DNA of 64,000 nucleotides from contig NC_040013.1 of NCBI RefSeq assembly GCF_000972845.2, positions 1,602,642 to 1,666,641 on the forward strand, given 5' to 3'. Below, one piece after another: positions 55,353 through 64,000 of the stretch. The number at the start of each line of letters is the position of its first letter. Within the stretch, counting starts at the first letter, position 1. A model generated the notes under the pieces. That model searched no databases. It was not told the origin of the DNA and saw nothing but the letters and a program-made list of their open reading frames with translations. Source of the stretch: Larimichthys crocea (Eukaryota > Chordata > Actinopteri > Sciaenidae). Both the position numbers and the translations under genes were made by a program.

Positions 55353-56215
55353 GTCACTGGAGTCTCCAGGTCTCCTCCTCTATGGGGCTCCTTTGTACCT
55401 GGATGCTTCACCCACCATCACCTCCTCCATCACCTCCTCGTGCTGTGAGAGCTCTTCATCTGTTGCCTCGTCTCTAAGGCAACAACAAACTCCCCTCCCC
55501 TGCCCTCGTGTTGTTGATCTCTTCACTGTTGTCGTGTCAACACACGTAACGATTGAATCATCCCCGTTTTCCAGAGGCTGTCGCTCACGTGGCTCCTCTC
55601 AATCCTCCTCCTCCTCCTCCTCCTCCTGCTCCTCCTGAGGTAAACACTCACATGGTGGGGAGGCTGACTGACTCTGACAGGCCTGTTTTACCCCCACGCT
55701 GTGTGACTTTCTTCAGTGGAAACAAAGATGTCAAAACACACTCCAAAGTGCTGCCACGGGGGCACCGAGGCCTCCAGCTGTGAACGCCTCACACTCTCAC
55801 AGAGCTCCTCTGATTTCAAATCAAAGTGCGTTTGCATGTTTGCACCCCGACCCCCCGCACAGGTGGAGTTAAACTGACATCCAAATAATACAGAATAAAA
55901 AAAGGTGGATGTAAAGGAGAAGCTCCCTCCGTCACGGATAAGTTGCTGAAGTCTAAATCTGAGAGTTCAGGGATGGAGGGATGATGTCCATCTGTTCATC
56001 TCCTCCACCCTCCACCTCGCCTCCTCCCTTGTCGCGCTCGTTTAGCAGGTGGATGTTGAGAGAGAGAGAGAGAGAGAGAGAGGAGGCGATGCATTCAGGA
56101 GCAGATGGGAGATTTCAATGAGCTGGAAAATCCAGTGTGTCGTCTGGCCTTCTTCTAGAGAGAGAGGGTGCAGGTGATACGACAGTGCCACCCTGTGGAC
56201 GGATACAGCTCTGCA
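55353..56215. other. Intergenic sequence, C/T-rich then unremarkable
   Basis: TCCTCCTCCTCCTCCTCCTC run at about 55,604-55,628 and (GA)n at about 56,060-56,082. No gene recognised. Confidence 0.6.
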
Positions 56216-56219
56216 GCCT

Positions 56220-57600
56220 CTTCTGTGAGGAAAAGTCAGATTTACAGAGTTTCCTGATGGACAGTGAAGTAAACTGTAGCTGCTGTTAGCTCAGTTTGTT
56301 AGAGGACTGCGAGCTCAGAGCACCAGGGGACTGTTAGTGTTTGTACCACAGGCGTTTTGGGCCACTAGGAAGAAGAAGAAGAAGAAGAAGAGGAGGTTTT
56401 CAGAGATTGTAACAGGGAGTGGAGCTGGTGTCGTGCCAGAACAGGAGCTGGGCGAGCGTTAGCAATGTAACCAGGCTCAGCAGCCTCGATAGACATCGCT
56501 AATGGCAGAGGCTAAGAGAACCAAGAGGACGTTGACAGAGAAGAAGGTAGAAAAAGGGCGTGAAGTTGCCTCACAGTAAACTGCTGCCAACTGTAGCTGC
56601 TGTTAGCTCATGTTAGCTCAGTTTGTTAGCTGCTGTTAGCTTACGTTAGCTCAGTTTGTTAGCTGCTGTTAGCTAACATTAGCTCAGTTTGTTAGCTAAC
56701 ATTAACTCAGTTTGTTAGCTGCTGTTAGCTCATGTTAGCTCAGTTTGTTAGCTGCTGTTAGCTTACGTTAGCTCAGTTTGTTAGCTGCTGTTAGCTCATG
56801 TTAGCTCATGTTTGTTAGCTGCTGTTAGCTAACGTTAGCTCAGTTTGTTAGCTGCTGTTAGCTCATGTTAGCACAGTTTGTTAGCTGCTGTTAGCTCAGA
56901 GCACCGGGGGACTGTTAGTGTTTGTACCACAGCCGTTTTGGAGAAGAAGAGCTTTACAAGAGCCGGTGTCGTGCCAGAACAGGAGCTGGGCGAGCATTAG
57001 CAGTCTAACCAGGCTCAGCAGCCTTGATAGACATCGCTAATGGCAGAGGCTAAGTGAACTAAAGAGACGTTGACAGAGAAGAAGGTAGAAAAAGGGAGTG
57101 AAGCTGCCTCACAGTAAACTGCTGCCAACTGTAGCTGCTGTTAGCTCATGTTAGCTGTGACGTTACCGTCTGGACCGGGAGCTCAGAGTAATGTTTGTGT
57201 TTACACAGGTAGCTCAGGAGCTTTCAGTGTTCGGTGCCAGATGGCAGAGAAGAGAGCGAAGAGGACGCTGACGGAGGAAGCCACTGGACAAGAGTAAATC
57301 TGGAGTTTGTCGGTGTTTACATCACTAGCAAAGGAGCTTTGGAGCATCGGGTGGAGGTTTGTAGGCCCAGGCTGACGGAGTGTCGTGCCAGAACCGGAGC
57401 TGGACAATTCATAATGAACACATTTGGTAAGCTATAAATAACTTATCCACTCATAGGAGTCTGTTTGTTAATGAACTCCATTTCTAATGTTACACTATCC
57501 GATAGCAGAGGCTCAGCAGCTTCTCTGGAGATAATGGCAGAGGAGAAGAGGACGTTACGGATACGTGAAGTGACAGGTATCAGCTGGCTGCTCCGTCTTG
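56220..57600 (+). repeat. Cluster of mini-ORF repeat copies with embedded TTAGCT minisatellite
   Basis: At least four partial copies in the same orientation, each with GTGTCGTGCCAGAACAGGAG or a close variant and AGACATCGCTAATGGCAGAG or ATGGCAGAGAAGAGAGCGAA. About 56,590-56,895 is a tandem expansion of the repeat's own GTTAGCTGCTGTTAGCTCAT and GTTAGCTCAGTTT block (about 8 units of 30-35 bp). Confidence 0.8.
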
Positions 57601-57704
57601 TGTTGCTGACGGTAAATGTGCTGTAAGAATCGACAAAGATCTCCGAGTACGTTTAACGGGGGATTTAATGAAAAAGAAACAAACGAACGGAAAAAAGATG
57701 AACT

Positions 57705-58297
57705 TGTGTATAAAAACAAAACACTTTATTACAATTAGGCTGAAAAAACCCAATGAAAACACGACTACTTTACAAGTACAAATGTTTTTCATTGATATTT
57801 ACAGGTTTTTTTTTTCCTTTCTTTCTTTGACATCAATAAAAAAAGACAATTTATGAGAAAACACAAAATACTAAAGTACATGTTTACAGTGTGTTCGCTG
57901 CAATAAAAAACAAAAACAAATGACTAAAGGAACGTGCATTATTCTCCATTCAGTATCTATAGACAACATCAGACATAAAAGGGACTATTTATGAATACAC
58001 TTATTCTATTGGACAGATGCAGAGTCACCCAAACGCCTCAGATATCTGCTGAGTCATGTTAGAAATCATCGCGTCTGTCGTCTCCGGGGCAGTTTTTTTT
58101 CTTTTCTCTTTAATTTGTGGTAATTTTAAGAAACATTCAACTTTTCAAAACAACAAATTGAAGCAGCGACGACTTCGACGCCGACTGGGTGGAGCTGGAT
58201 TAAAGATCCGGCCACGGTTGGATGAGCAGCGGCGCTGTGATCAAGAGGTAAAAGGTGGAGTTCGCTGCTGCTTTCTCTAACTTGCAGGTTAGTGTCT
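57705..58297 (-). other. ep400: ep400 3' UTR with poly(A) signal
   Basis: Follows the TAG at 58,298-58,300. The only canonical AATAAA on this strand before the repeat cluster is at 57,725-57,730, placing cleavage near 57,700-57,712. The UTR is A/T-rich. Confidence 0.65.
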
Positions 58298-58612
58298 CTA
58301 GCTGCTCCCTCCGCTGGGTTTGGCGGGAGTCTTGGCTCTGCTCGCGCCCTGCCGAGCTTGACCCTTGGTGGTTTGTTGTGGCTGAGCCGGCTGCTGTGCC
58401 GGGGACTCTGCGGCGGAGGTGGCGGCGGGCTGCTGGGCGGGGCTGTGTGGAGGAGGCGTCTGGATCTGGGGCGAGGTGGCGGCCGTCACTACCTGCTGCT
58501 GGATGATCTTCTGCTGGACCACCTGCGCCGTCGCCGTCCCGGCGGAAATCATCTGCACCTGAGCCGGAGCGGACGTGGCCGCCTGGGTCAGCGTCCCGGT
58601 CGGGACCTGAAT
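58298..58612 (-). CDS. ep400: ep400 terminal coding exon T
   Basis: 104 codons plus TAG: IQVPTGTLTQAATSAPAQVQ, MISAGTATAQVVQQKIIQQQ, VVTAATSPQIQTPPPHSPAQ and a tail ending KTPAKPSGGSS. Acceptor ctcttcag. Confidence 0.95.
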   Translation of the reverse strand: MQVPTGTLTQAATSAPAQVQMISAGTATAQVVQQKIIQQQVVTAATSPQIQTPPPHSPAQQPAATSAAESPAQQPAQPQQTTKGQARQGASRAKTPAKPSGGSS

Positions 58613-61126
58613 CTGAAGAGAGAGAGAGCGTGATGAATATTTATCCGTCCTGCAGCGTGTGGTTAAAACGATGGATTAAAACGATCACACACCTGCTGTG
58701 AAGACACGATGTGCGGGAGTTTAGCCACCTGAGCAGAGGAGCAAACAAGAAAACGTCACATCAACACAAACCAAACGTTCACTCTGCTGTTGCCACCGCC
58801 ACGATGACGTACCTGGATCTGTTGGGCTCCGGTGGTGAAGAACTGGGTCTTGATTCCTGGCTGGAGTTGGGTGGTGGCAGCGTAGGTCACCTTCTGCTGC
58901 TGCTGCTGGGCCGGCTGAGCCGCCTGCACCGTCACCTGCTGGGTGCCGATCTAAGAAGGAAGAACACCGACACAGTTCAGACGGTGACGGAGTCAGATCT
59001 CGACCCAACTAACGCAGTGAGTCGAATTCATCGCGTGTTACGGATGAACACGTGATCTGCGTTATACCCAAACCTCAGAGATCGTAAGGGCACAGAGAAT
59101 CGGCTCTTCTACAAACTCACGACTGGAATAATCTGACCCGGAGCAACGAAGCTATAACCATGCACAAATGTTCTGGATGTGCCTCAAGCTGCGCTCCTTC
59201 TGGGAGGATGTCGGTGCCGTAATTAAAGATATCTCAGGGTACTATGTGCCTGAACTGAACACTGTATAAACCAGAGAAACCGGATTTGTAGTCCGTCTGT
59301 GAAGCGATCAAAGAGTTCGCCAATGAGAAGAAACAACCTCAACGCGGTCGAACACCAAGTCAGTGCTACCTTGTTGTGATATTGTGGTTTTATTTTGTAC
59401 TCTGACGTATTAAAACTCGTCTTGGACGGACGGCATCAGCTGATTTATTGACATTCGAACATTCTCTGGGCTGATCGAGTCGTAAGTCGCCCGGCTTGAT
59501 GTTTGCAGGTCGGCTCGTGTTCTCTGTTCGCTGCTGTTCAAGTTGAAGGGTTTGTCATGGCGTGTTCAGCACGACAAACAGAAGGCGACTGTTTACCTTC
59601 TGCTGTACGGTGGTCTGTCCTTGCTGAGGCTGTCCGGCTTTCTGCTGCGCGGCCTGAACCGCCGCCTGCTGCTTCTTCATCTGAAGCAGCTGCTGGACCT
59701 GCATCTGAGGGAAGGACGGCGTCAGGACCGGCCCGCCTGACGGGAGACGAGAGAAGAACGCGTCAGAGGTTTGTGATTTCTTCACAGTGACAGAAACATG
59801 AGTGTCAGGTGTTTAACTCACCTGTTTTGGCCTGACCAATAGCCACGCTGATCCCTGCCACGGTGACTGGCAGCGTGGTGACGCCAGCCGATGAGACCAC
59901 AGCCGGCACAGAGACCACAGGAGGCTTGGTGAGGGTCACCTGGGCCGTCTGTCCTGCCTGGGCCTGGATCGAACCCTGAGTGGGAACTCGAGTCTGTGAA
60001 AGGAAACACAAACAGTGTTAGCGCTGGAGAACGTCGCTGCACCTTCCTCTGATGTTCATACGTCGACAGATTCCTGTCAGGAGCTTGTCGGAGTCTCGTC
60101 TAACGTCTGTATCTCACCAGTCTGGCCACCTGCAGGTTGGTCACGGTGGTGCCGGTCAGCACGGCTCCCGGTCTGGGTGCAGCCACGGCCGCTAGCTGAG
60201 GGTTAGTCTGGGCGGCCTGCGCAGGCTGGACCTGAGCCGCCTGCCCGGCTCCTGCAGCCTGCTGACCCTGAGCTGCTGCTGCCACCGCTGCAGCAACCTG
60301 CTGCTGTTGCTGCTGATGCTGCAGCTGCAGCTTCTGTTTGTGCATCTTCATCAGCTCCTGTAAACACACACACACACACGACATCGATCAGCTGATGTCC
60401 GGCGGGGACGGGCAGGTTTTCGTGCACAGGTGTCGGAGGCGTACCTGTGATTTCCCCACAGCTTTGATCTGAGTGGAGGCAGCCTGCTGCTGCTGCAACT
60501 GCTGCTGTCGAAGCATCTGCAGGTGGGCCGGACTGAGAGCCTTCCCCTGCGTCAGCGTCATACCTGCGGCTGGACGGAGGACAGGTGTGTTAGACAGGTG
60601 TGTTAGACAGGTGTGTTACACAGGTGTGTGACCATGTGAGACGGACGACGTCTCGACTCAGCTTCGGTACCTGGTGTGACCTGAGTGACCAGCGGGCGAG
60701 TTTGGGACTGCACCGGGCTCAGGGTGGTGGAAACTACGGCGGACGCGGTCACCGGGGTGACGGCTCGCACGCCCTGACCCGTAGCTATGGCGACCACTTC
60801 GGCGGGGGCGGCGGCTGTGACGGTCCTCTGTTGTGTGTGGACGACCTGGGCTCCGGCTGCACCGGCAGACTGCACAACAACAACAACAACGACAACAACA
60901 CGTGTAAGGATCTGTGTGTGTGTGTGTGTGTGTGTGTGTCTGTGTGTGTGTGTGTGTCTGTGTGTGTGTGTGTGTGCTTCATCTGAGACTCACAGCGATG
61001 ACGGGAGACGCCAGGCGCTTGTTGGCCTGGAAGGGACTCGGAGGAACTCCGGCTACCGTGTTCACGATGACGTTCCCCCCGACTGTGGCTGCAAGAAACA
61101 ACGAGACGTGAACCAACAGCTCTGTA

Positions 61127-61162
<36 letters not shown>

Positions 61163-61263
61163 ACTCACCGGCCTGGATGGTTGTGCCCACCGTGGCGTTC
61201 TTTATGGCTCCGGCCTGAAACACATGAAGCGTTGTGAGTCAGAGCGTTGGTGTTCAAACGTAG

Positions 61264-61298
<35 letters not shown>

Positions 61299-61498
61299 GG
61301 GGATGTTTCGACGCTCACCAGGACGGCTGCGTTCGGCACGGCGGTCGCTGTGGCCACAGCGGCGGCCTGAGGGACTTGAGTCTGAGCCTGGCCGGCAGCG
61401 GTGGGAGTCTGGGACTGTCCCGGTGCCGCCTGGGCCTGAGGGGCTCCGGCCTGCTGCTGCTGGGCCAACTGCTGAGCCTTCTGCTGCTCCGCAAGGGC

Positions 61499-61542
<44 letters not shown>

Positions 61543-64000
61543 TACAGTTTAAAGTCTCATTTCACTTCTTATTATTTTTGGGTTATATTTCAGTTTCTTG
61601 TCTCGCGACTGAACCCCACCAGGCTCGCCTCCGTCACATCACAGCCAGGACGCCATTTCTGTTTCTGTTACGTTGATCCGTTTCAATGTTAGTCAGTGTG
61701 TCAGCTCACACCGTCTCCGTCCACGCTGCGTCACGGCTCCGGAACGACTGCGGCGTCCGGCAGCCCTCCGCAACACATACGCAGAGCTTCTATTGTTCAC
61801 GGACGCCGGAGCACGGCGCATAAATTCAGCACAGAGCAGATTGTGCAGGGGAGGAAATCGGCTACAAAATAAAATACGGATCGAGTTTCATTACAAGAAC
61901 TCGTCATAATGGGTGGGGCCGACCTGAAGTCAACAGGTGAGAGGTTTTCAGGCGTAATCATTGATGACACCTCACCAATGTGCATCACAAACGGATTACG
62001 TGTGAGTTGGCGGACAGTGGAGTACGCTGTCGGCATGCAGTGTATTTTTTAGGTGTAACGATCAGATGTTTGCACGGCGGGGGTTTTATTTTGAAAATCG
62101 ATTCTCTTTGCCGTCTCCGTGTCTGACTTCCTGTCAGCTCGAGCTGCTCTGTGCAGACTGACACAGCGTTCAGACGCTGGTGGAGTTTGAAACATCGACT
62201 ACAGCTGCCGCGATCAGCTCTGGCAGCAGCGGCGCACACGTGCCCGGTGGAATTCAGCCGCTATCGTTTGTTGTCGTCACTCGTGAGAGGCTAACGTGGA
62301 TCCAAACGAACAAATAAAAGAACAAACCGTCACCTTCTTCTCTTTCGCGATCCTCTCAGCGCGCTGCGACGCCACCTGGATGGGCGGCAGCGGCTTGTCG
62401 TAGCTGATCCCACTGAAGACAGAAAAAAAACAGTCAGACGTCTTTTATTCATTTCTGGATGTTTCAACGACGGCAGCGTTAAACTTTAAACTCACCTTTC
62501 TGCCAAGACCGAGGCGTGTTTGGGATTCTTCTGGAACGGATTCATGCCGAGCCTGAAAGTCAACGAAACAGAGACAGTTAACATCCCGTCCGGAGACGCT
62601 CGGCGTTGACAGGCGGTCGTCGGTACGTACAGCGGTTTGATCGGCGGGCTCCGCTTGCTGGCGATGATCTTCATGAGCTCGAAGCGGCTGTTGTAGAGCT
62701 GGATGTGCGTGGCGTTGTCGTCCTGCGTGTAGATCTGACACGTCCTCAGAGGACGGCTGTTCTTGGACTGAGCGAGGACAGAGAAAAAAAAGTAAAGGCC
62801 TGGAATTCAAGACTCAAGACGCATTTATCAAACTGAAAAATCCAGGATGGGTCACCTTGTAGATGCTCTTGGTTTTCTTCTTGGGGTTTGCCTCGTACAC
62901 CAACTGAAACACGTTAAAGACAAAGTTCAGACGAACAAGAACAAGAAGAGGACAGTTCCACAGCTCAGCAGAGAGTCTCCGTGTCCGTTACCTTGCCCTC
63001 TTCTCTGGGGATGATGACGTTCTCGTAGCGGTTGCGACACTGTTTGGGCGAGCGGTAGATGCGGCTGCAGGAGTTCACCACGTCGCTCACCAGATCCCAG
63101 TTTGGAGTGTGAGCCGGAGACACGATGGTCAGGTTCAGAGGCAGCTCCAGCAGCTGCTTCACAGCCTGGAAGACAAACACGGAGACGTCTGAGGACTTGT
63201 TTCACGAGGAGACAGAAAATTCTGGATTTATTCAGGTGATTTGATCCGGTACCTGAAGCAGAGCCCAGTCCTCGCTGATGAGCCACTCGGGGTTGTCCTG
63301 GCCGGCCTCCATGGCCGGTTTAACCAGCGACGGTAGCGGTTTGGCGAACGGCGCCTGGTGCTTGAGAGAGAAGTTCTTCTTCTGGTCTTTGCCCTCGCGG
63401 CGAACTTTGAGCATGCTGGCCTTTTCGAAGAGGGAGCGCGGAGGAATGACCGTCTCTCCGTGGCCCTTCTTCTTCTTTCTGGCTGCTGCTGGACGAAAAA
63501 ACATGAACGAGTTGAGGACGGGACACGAGACAGACGGCTGAAGCCGCCGACGAAGTCCTCGAGGTCTCACCTGAGGGGTCCATCTTGAGTCTCTTGTGTT
63601 CCTTGCGGATGTAGACGGGAGGCAGCTTGGCCTCCGGCATGGGCGTGGTGTCGTACATGAGCATCATCACCGAGTCGATGTAGATGTCGTTGTCGTCCTG
63701 CGGCGGTGTGGGCGGAGTCCAAAGCTGCGTTGGAAAATCAGGAATTTGATCACAAAGGTCTGAATGAAACCTTTAAAGACACGATGCACAATTTGATCCG
63801 GAGTCTTACCGGCATGATCTCCGTGTGTCCGTCCTCGGCGTCGAACACGTACTCCTGTGGAAACGCAGCAGAGAGAAGGTTAGCGAGCCACGCACGCCAC
63901 TTCATGTTTGATTAGAGGTCACAGCAGCTACTCACCATGTTGTAGGCATCCTCTCTGGTGTAGGTGAAGAGATCTTCCTCTCCCTCCGTCAGCTGCCGGT
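58298..64000 (-). CDS. ep400: EP400 (p400) C-terminal part: SANT domain and Q/A/V-rich tail, 20 exons
   Basis: E1A-binding protein p400 is the SWI2/SNF2-type ATPase of the nuclear TIP60/NuA4-p400 complex, which exchanges H2A.Z and supports histone acetylation. The window covers only the last 892 codons; the HSA and ATPase domains lie beyond the right edge. All twenty exons have GT-AG introns with matching phases and join in one uninterrupted frame to TAG at 58,298. In the partial product, residues 1-165 are the conserved linker (EGEEDLFTYTREDAYNM, LWTPPTPPQDDNDIY, a KKKK basic run, NPEWLISEDWALLQ). The SANT/Myb-like domain is about 140-224 (WDLVSDVVNSCSRIYRSPKQ, CRNRYENVIIPREEGK). KRSPPIKPLLGMNPFQKNPK is about 273-292. 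From about 330 to the end is low-complexity Gln/Ala/Val/Thr-rich sequence with conserved GNVIVNTVAGVP, GVRAVTPVTASAVV, APRPGAVLTGTTV, GVTTLPVTVAGISVAIGQ and TATAVVQQK-type blocks. Order and spacing match vertebrate EP400 closely. Most introns are short. Confidence 0.97.
58693..58728 (-). CDS. ep400: ep400 exon S (36-nt micro-exon)
   Basis: 12 codons VAKLPHIVSSQQ, phase 0 both sides; acceptor ctctgctcag, donor CAG|gtgtgt. Corresponds to VAKLPQVVQQQ in human EP400. Confidence 0.9.
58813..58950 (-). CDS. ep400: ep400 exon R
   Basis: 46 codons: IGTQQVTVQAAQPAQQQQQK, VTYAATTQLQPGIKTQFFTT, GAQQIQ; acceptor tccttcttag, donor CAG|gtacgt. Confidence 0.94.
58951..59596 (-). other. ep400 intron of 646 bp containing LINE relic
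   Basis: The largest 3'-terminal intron of the gene; holds the L1-like fragment described separately and otherwise unique DNA. Confidence 0.8.
59103..59400 (+). mobile_element. L1-type LINE ORF2 C-terminal relic, antisense in ep400 intron
   Basis: Plus-strand frame 59,165-59,269 encodes QMFWMCLKLRSFWEDVGAVI and KDISGYYVPELNTV before a stop. This matches the HMFWxCPKLxxFW motif near the C-terminus of teleost L1/Tx1-type ORF2 proteins. Flanking sequence carries further stops. Ends not determined. Confidence 0.7.
59597..59736 (-). CDS. ep400: ep400 exon Q
   Basis: 140 nt: GPVLTPSFPQMQVQQLLQMK, KQQAAVQAAQQKAGQPQQGQ, TTVQQK; donor AAG|gtaaac. Confidence 0.94.
59822..59993 (-). CDS. ep400: ep400 exon P
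   Basis: 172 nt: TRVPTQGSIQAQAGQTAQVT, LTKPPVVSVPAVVSSAGVTT, LPVTVAGISVAIGQAKT; donor ACA G|gtgagt. Confidence 0.96.
60118..60357 (-). CDS. ep400: ep400 exon O (Q/A-rich)
   Basis: 80 codons: ELMKMHKQKLQLQHQQQQQQ, an Ala/Gln stretch, then LAAVAAPRPGAVLTGTTVTN and LQVARL. The acceptor is a (TG) run then tttacag. Confidence 0.95.
60445..60569 (-). CDS. ep400: ep400 exon N (poly-Q)
   Basis: 125 nt: GMTLTQGKALSPAHLQMLRQ, QQLQQQQAASTQIKAVGKSQ. The glutamine run is far shorter than the human poly-Q tract at this position. Confidence 0.94.
60671..60869 (-). CDS. ep400: ep400 exon M
   Basis: 199 nt: SAGAAGAQVVHTQQRTVTAA, GQGVRAVTPVTASAVVSTTL, SPVQSQTRPLVTQVTP; donor CCA G|gtaccg. Confidence 0.95.
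60994..61088 (-). CDS. ep400: ep400 exon L
   Basis: 95 nt: ATVGGNVIVNTVAGVPPSPF, QANKRLASPVIA; donor GCT|gtgagt. Strongly conserved in EP400 (GNVIVNT.AGVP, KRLASPV). Confidence 0.95.
61169..61214 (-). CDS. ep400: ep400 exon K
   Basis: 46 nt: AGAIKNATVGTTIQA; acceptor gtgtttcag, donor GCC G|gtgagt (phase 1). Confidence 0.92.
61319..61498 (-). CDS. ep400: ep400 exon J (Q/A-rich)
   Basis: 60 codons: ALAEQQKAQQLAQQQQAGAP to ATATAVPNAAVL. The acceptor is (TG)n directly followed by cag, with no separate pyrimidine tract; donor CTG|gtgagc. Confidence 0.93.
61499..62333 (-). other. ep400 intron (835 bp) with dispersed repeat
   Basis: Contains the (CA)19 tract and, at about 62,060-62,160, a copy of the repeat also seen at 2,345-2,440. 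No exon recognised inside. Confidence 0.75.
62334..62412 (-). CDS. ep400: ep400 exon I
   Basis: 79 nt: SGISYDKPLPPIQVASQRAE and RIAKEKK; acceptor gtcttcag, donor AAG|gtgacg. Confidence 0.95.
62496..62552 (-). CDS. ep400: ep400 exon H
   Basis: 57 nt: completes Leu, then LGMNPFQKNPKHASVLAE; donor GAA AG|gtgagt (phase 2). Confidence 0.95.
62631..62767 (-). CDS. ep400: ep400 exon G
   Basis: 137 nt: SKNSRPLRTCQIYTQDDNAT, HIQLYNSRFELMKIIASKRS, PPIKP; donor CCG CT|gtacgt (phase 2). Confidence 0.95.
62856..62903 (-). CDS. ep400: ep400 exon F (48-nt, lysine-rich micro-exon)
   Basis: 16 codons LVYEANPKKKTKSIYK, phase 0 both sides, acceptor gtgtttcag, donor AAG|gtgacc. Being in frame and removable it may be a cassette exon. 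It adds a basic patch after the SANT domain. Confidence 0.9.
62992..63165 (-). CDS. ep400: ep400 exon E (SANT/Myb-like domain core)
   Basis: 58 codons, phase 0: AVKQLLELPLNLTIVSPAHT, PNWDLVSDVVNSCSRIYRSP, KQCRNRYENVIIPREEGK. Trp in WDLVSD and the RNRYE helix are Myb/SANT hallmarks. Near-identical to vertebrate EP400. Confidence 0.98.
63253..63488 (-). CDS. ep400: ep400 exon D (basic stretch and start of SANT region)
   Basis: 236 nt; AAARKKKKGHGETVIPPRSL through DNPEWLISEDWALLQ; donor CAG|gtaccg. The acceptor is a triple NAG (cagcagcag): starts at 63,488, 63,485 or 63,482 are all in frame and differ only by Ala/Gln-type residues (here Ala codons). Confidence 0.93.
63571..63724 (-). CDS. ep400: ep400 exon C
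   Basis: 154 nt; LWTPPTPPQDDNDIYIDSVM continuing to PEAKLPPVYIRKEHKRLKMD and PS. Donor TCA G|gtgaga (phase 1). Confidence 0.95.
63810..63854 (-). CDS. ep400: ep400 exon B
   Basis: 45 nt, phase 0 both sides: EYVFDAEDGHTEIMP. Acceptor tttccacag, donor CCG|gtaaga. Multiple of three, so could be skipped without frameshift. Confidence 0.95.
63936..64000 (-). CDS. ep400: ep400 exon A (partial at window edge)
   Basis: 21 codons ending EGEEDLFTYTREDAYNM; donor ATG|gtgagt at 63,935. The first two bases belong to a codon split by the window edge. Confidence 0.95.

Larger units (their letters stand above)
60917..61540. repeat. Four CA/TG tracts in successive short ep400 introns
   Basis: 60,917-60,976, 61,129-61,160, 61,266-61,297 and 61,502-61,539. 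Each lies inside a different ep400 intron (124, 80, 104 and 835 bp). Open frames reading Thr-His or Cys-Val here are artefacts. Confidence 0.95.

Noticed and set aside
55190..55411. Poly-methionine open frame
   Set aside because: Translation of the (TCA)n microsatellite.
56590..56895. TTAGC-rich tract as interstitial telomere repeat
   Set aside because: Vertebrate telomere unit is TTAGGG; the unit here is a 30-35 bp block from a dispersed repeat.
60785..61218. Long frames over the ep400 introns on both strands
   Set aside because: Produced by CA/TG tracts and by antisense reading of ep400 exons.

Overview
The window is vertebrate genomic DNA, almost certainly from a teleost and probably a percomorph. 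The evidence is long introns, GT-AG splice sites, abundant (CA)n/(TG)n microsatellites, tRNA-headed SINEs, hAT-type MITEs of kinds familiar from fish genomes, L2- and L1-type LINE remnants, and two recognisable vertebrate genes. No bacterial operon, CRISPR array, prophage or plasmid signal was found.

Both recognisable genes lie on the minus strand, head to tail. (1) The 5' part of ncor2 (SMRT nuclear-receptor corepressor) fills about 1-33,430. A GC-rich, CpG-containing putative first noncoding exon and promoter lies at 33,139-33,430. The first coding exon is at 12,969-13,167 (ATG at 13,073), the second at 12,221-12,336 and the third at about 4,102-4,283; the gene continues off the left edge. 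The encoded N-terminus carries the NCOR2 signature RRRPSLLSEFQPGNER. (2) The 3' part of ep400 (E1A-binding p400 chromatin remodeller) occupies 57,705-64,000 and continues off the right edge. Twenty exons join without a frame break into 892 codons: the end of the basic pre-SANT region, the SANT domain, and the long Q/A/V-rich C-terminal tail, followed by stop, a 3' UTR of about 590 nt and an AATAAA signal.

Between the genes (about 33.5-57.6 kb), and in the long ncor2 introns, the sequence is mostly repeats separated by complex non-coding DNA. These include two hAT-like elements with 8-bp target-site duplications, several copies of an older hAT MITE, four copies of a fold-back element, SINEs, minisatellites, two related unit arrays (41.5-42.7 kb and 49.8-52.2 kb), a 600-bp tandem duplication, a triplicated 172-bp block beside the ncor2 promoter, and a dispersed repeat with a conserved 42-codon basic ORF that has also seeded a TTAGCT-rich minisatellite. 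Two short open segments (42.8-43.1 kb and 47.5-47.8 kb, plus strand) could be exons of something unrecognised; both are weak.

I found no convincing previously undescribed system. The observations most worth checking are a uORF in the ncor2 leader, TG-repeat tracts used as splice-acceptor tracts in ep400, the repeat family with the conserved mini-ORF, and a perfect 15-bp TCF/LEF-like hairpin in the ncor2 first intron.
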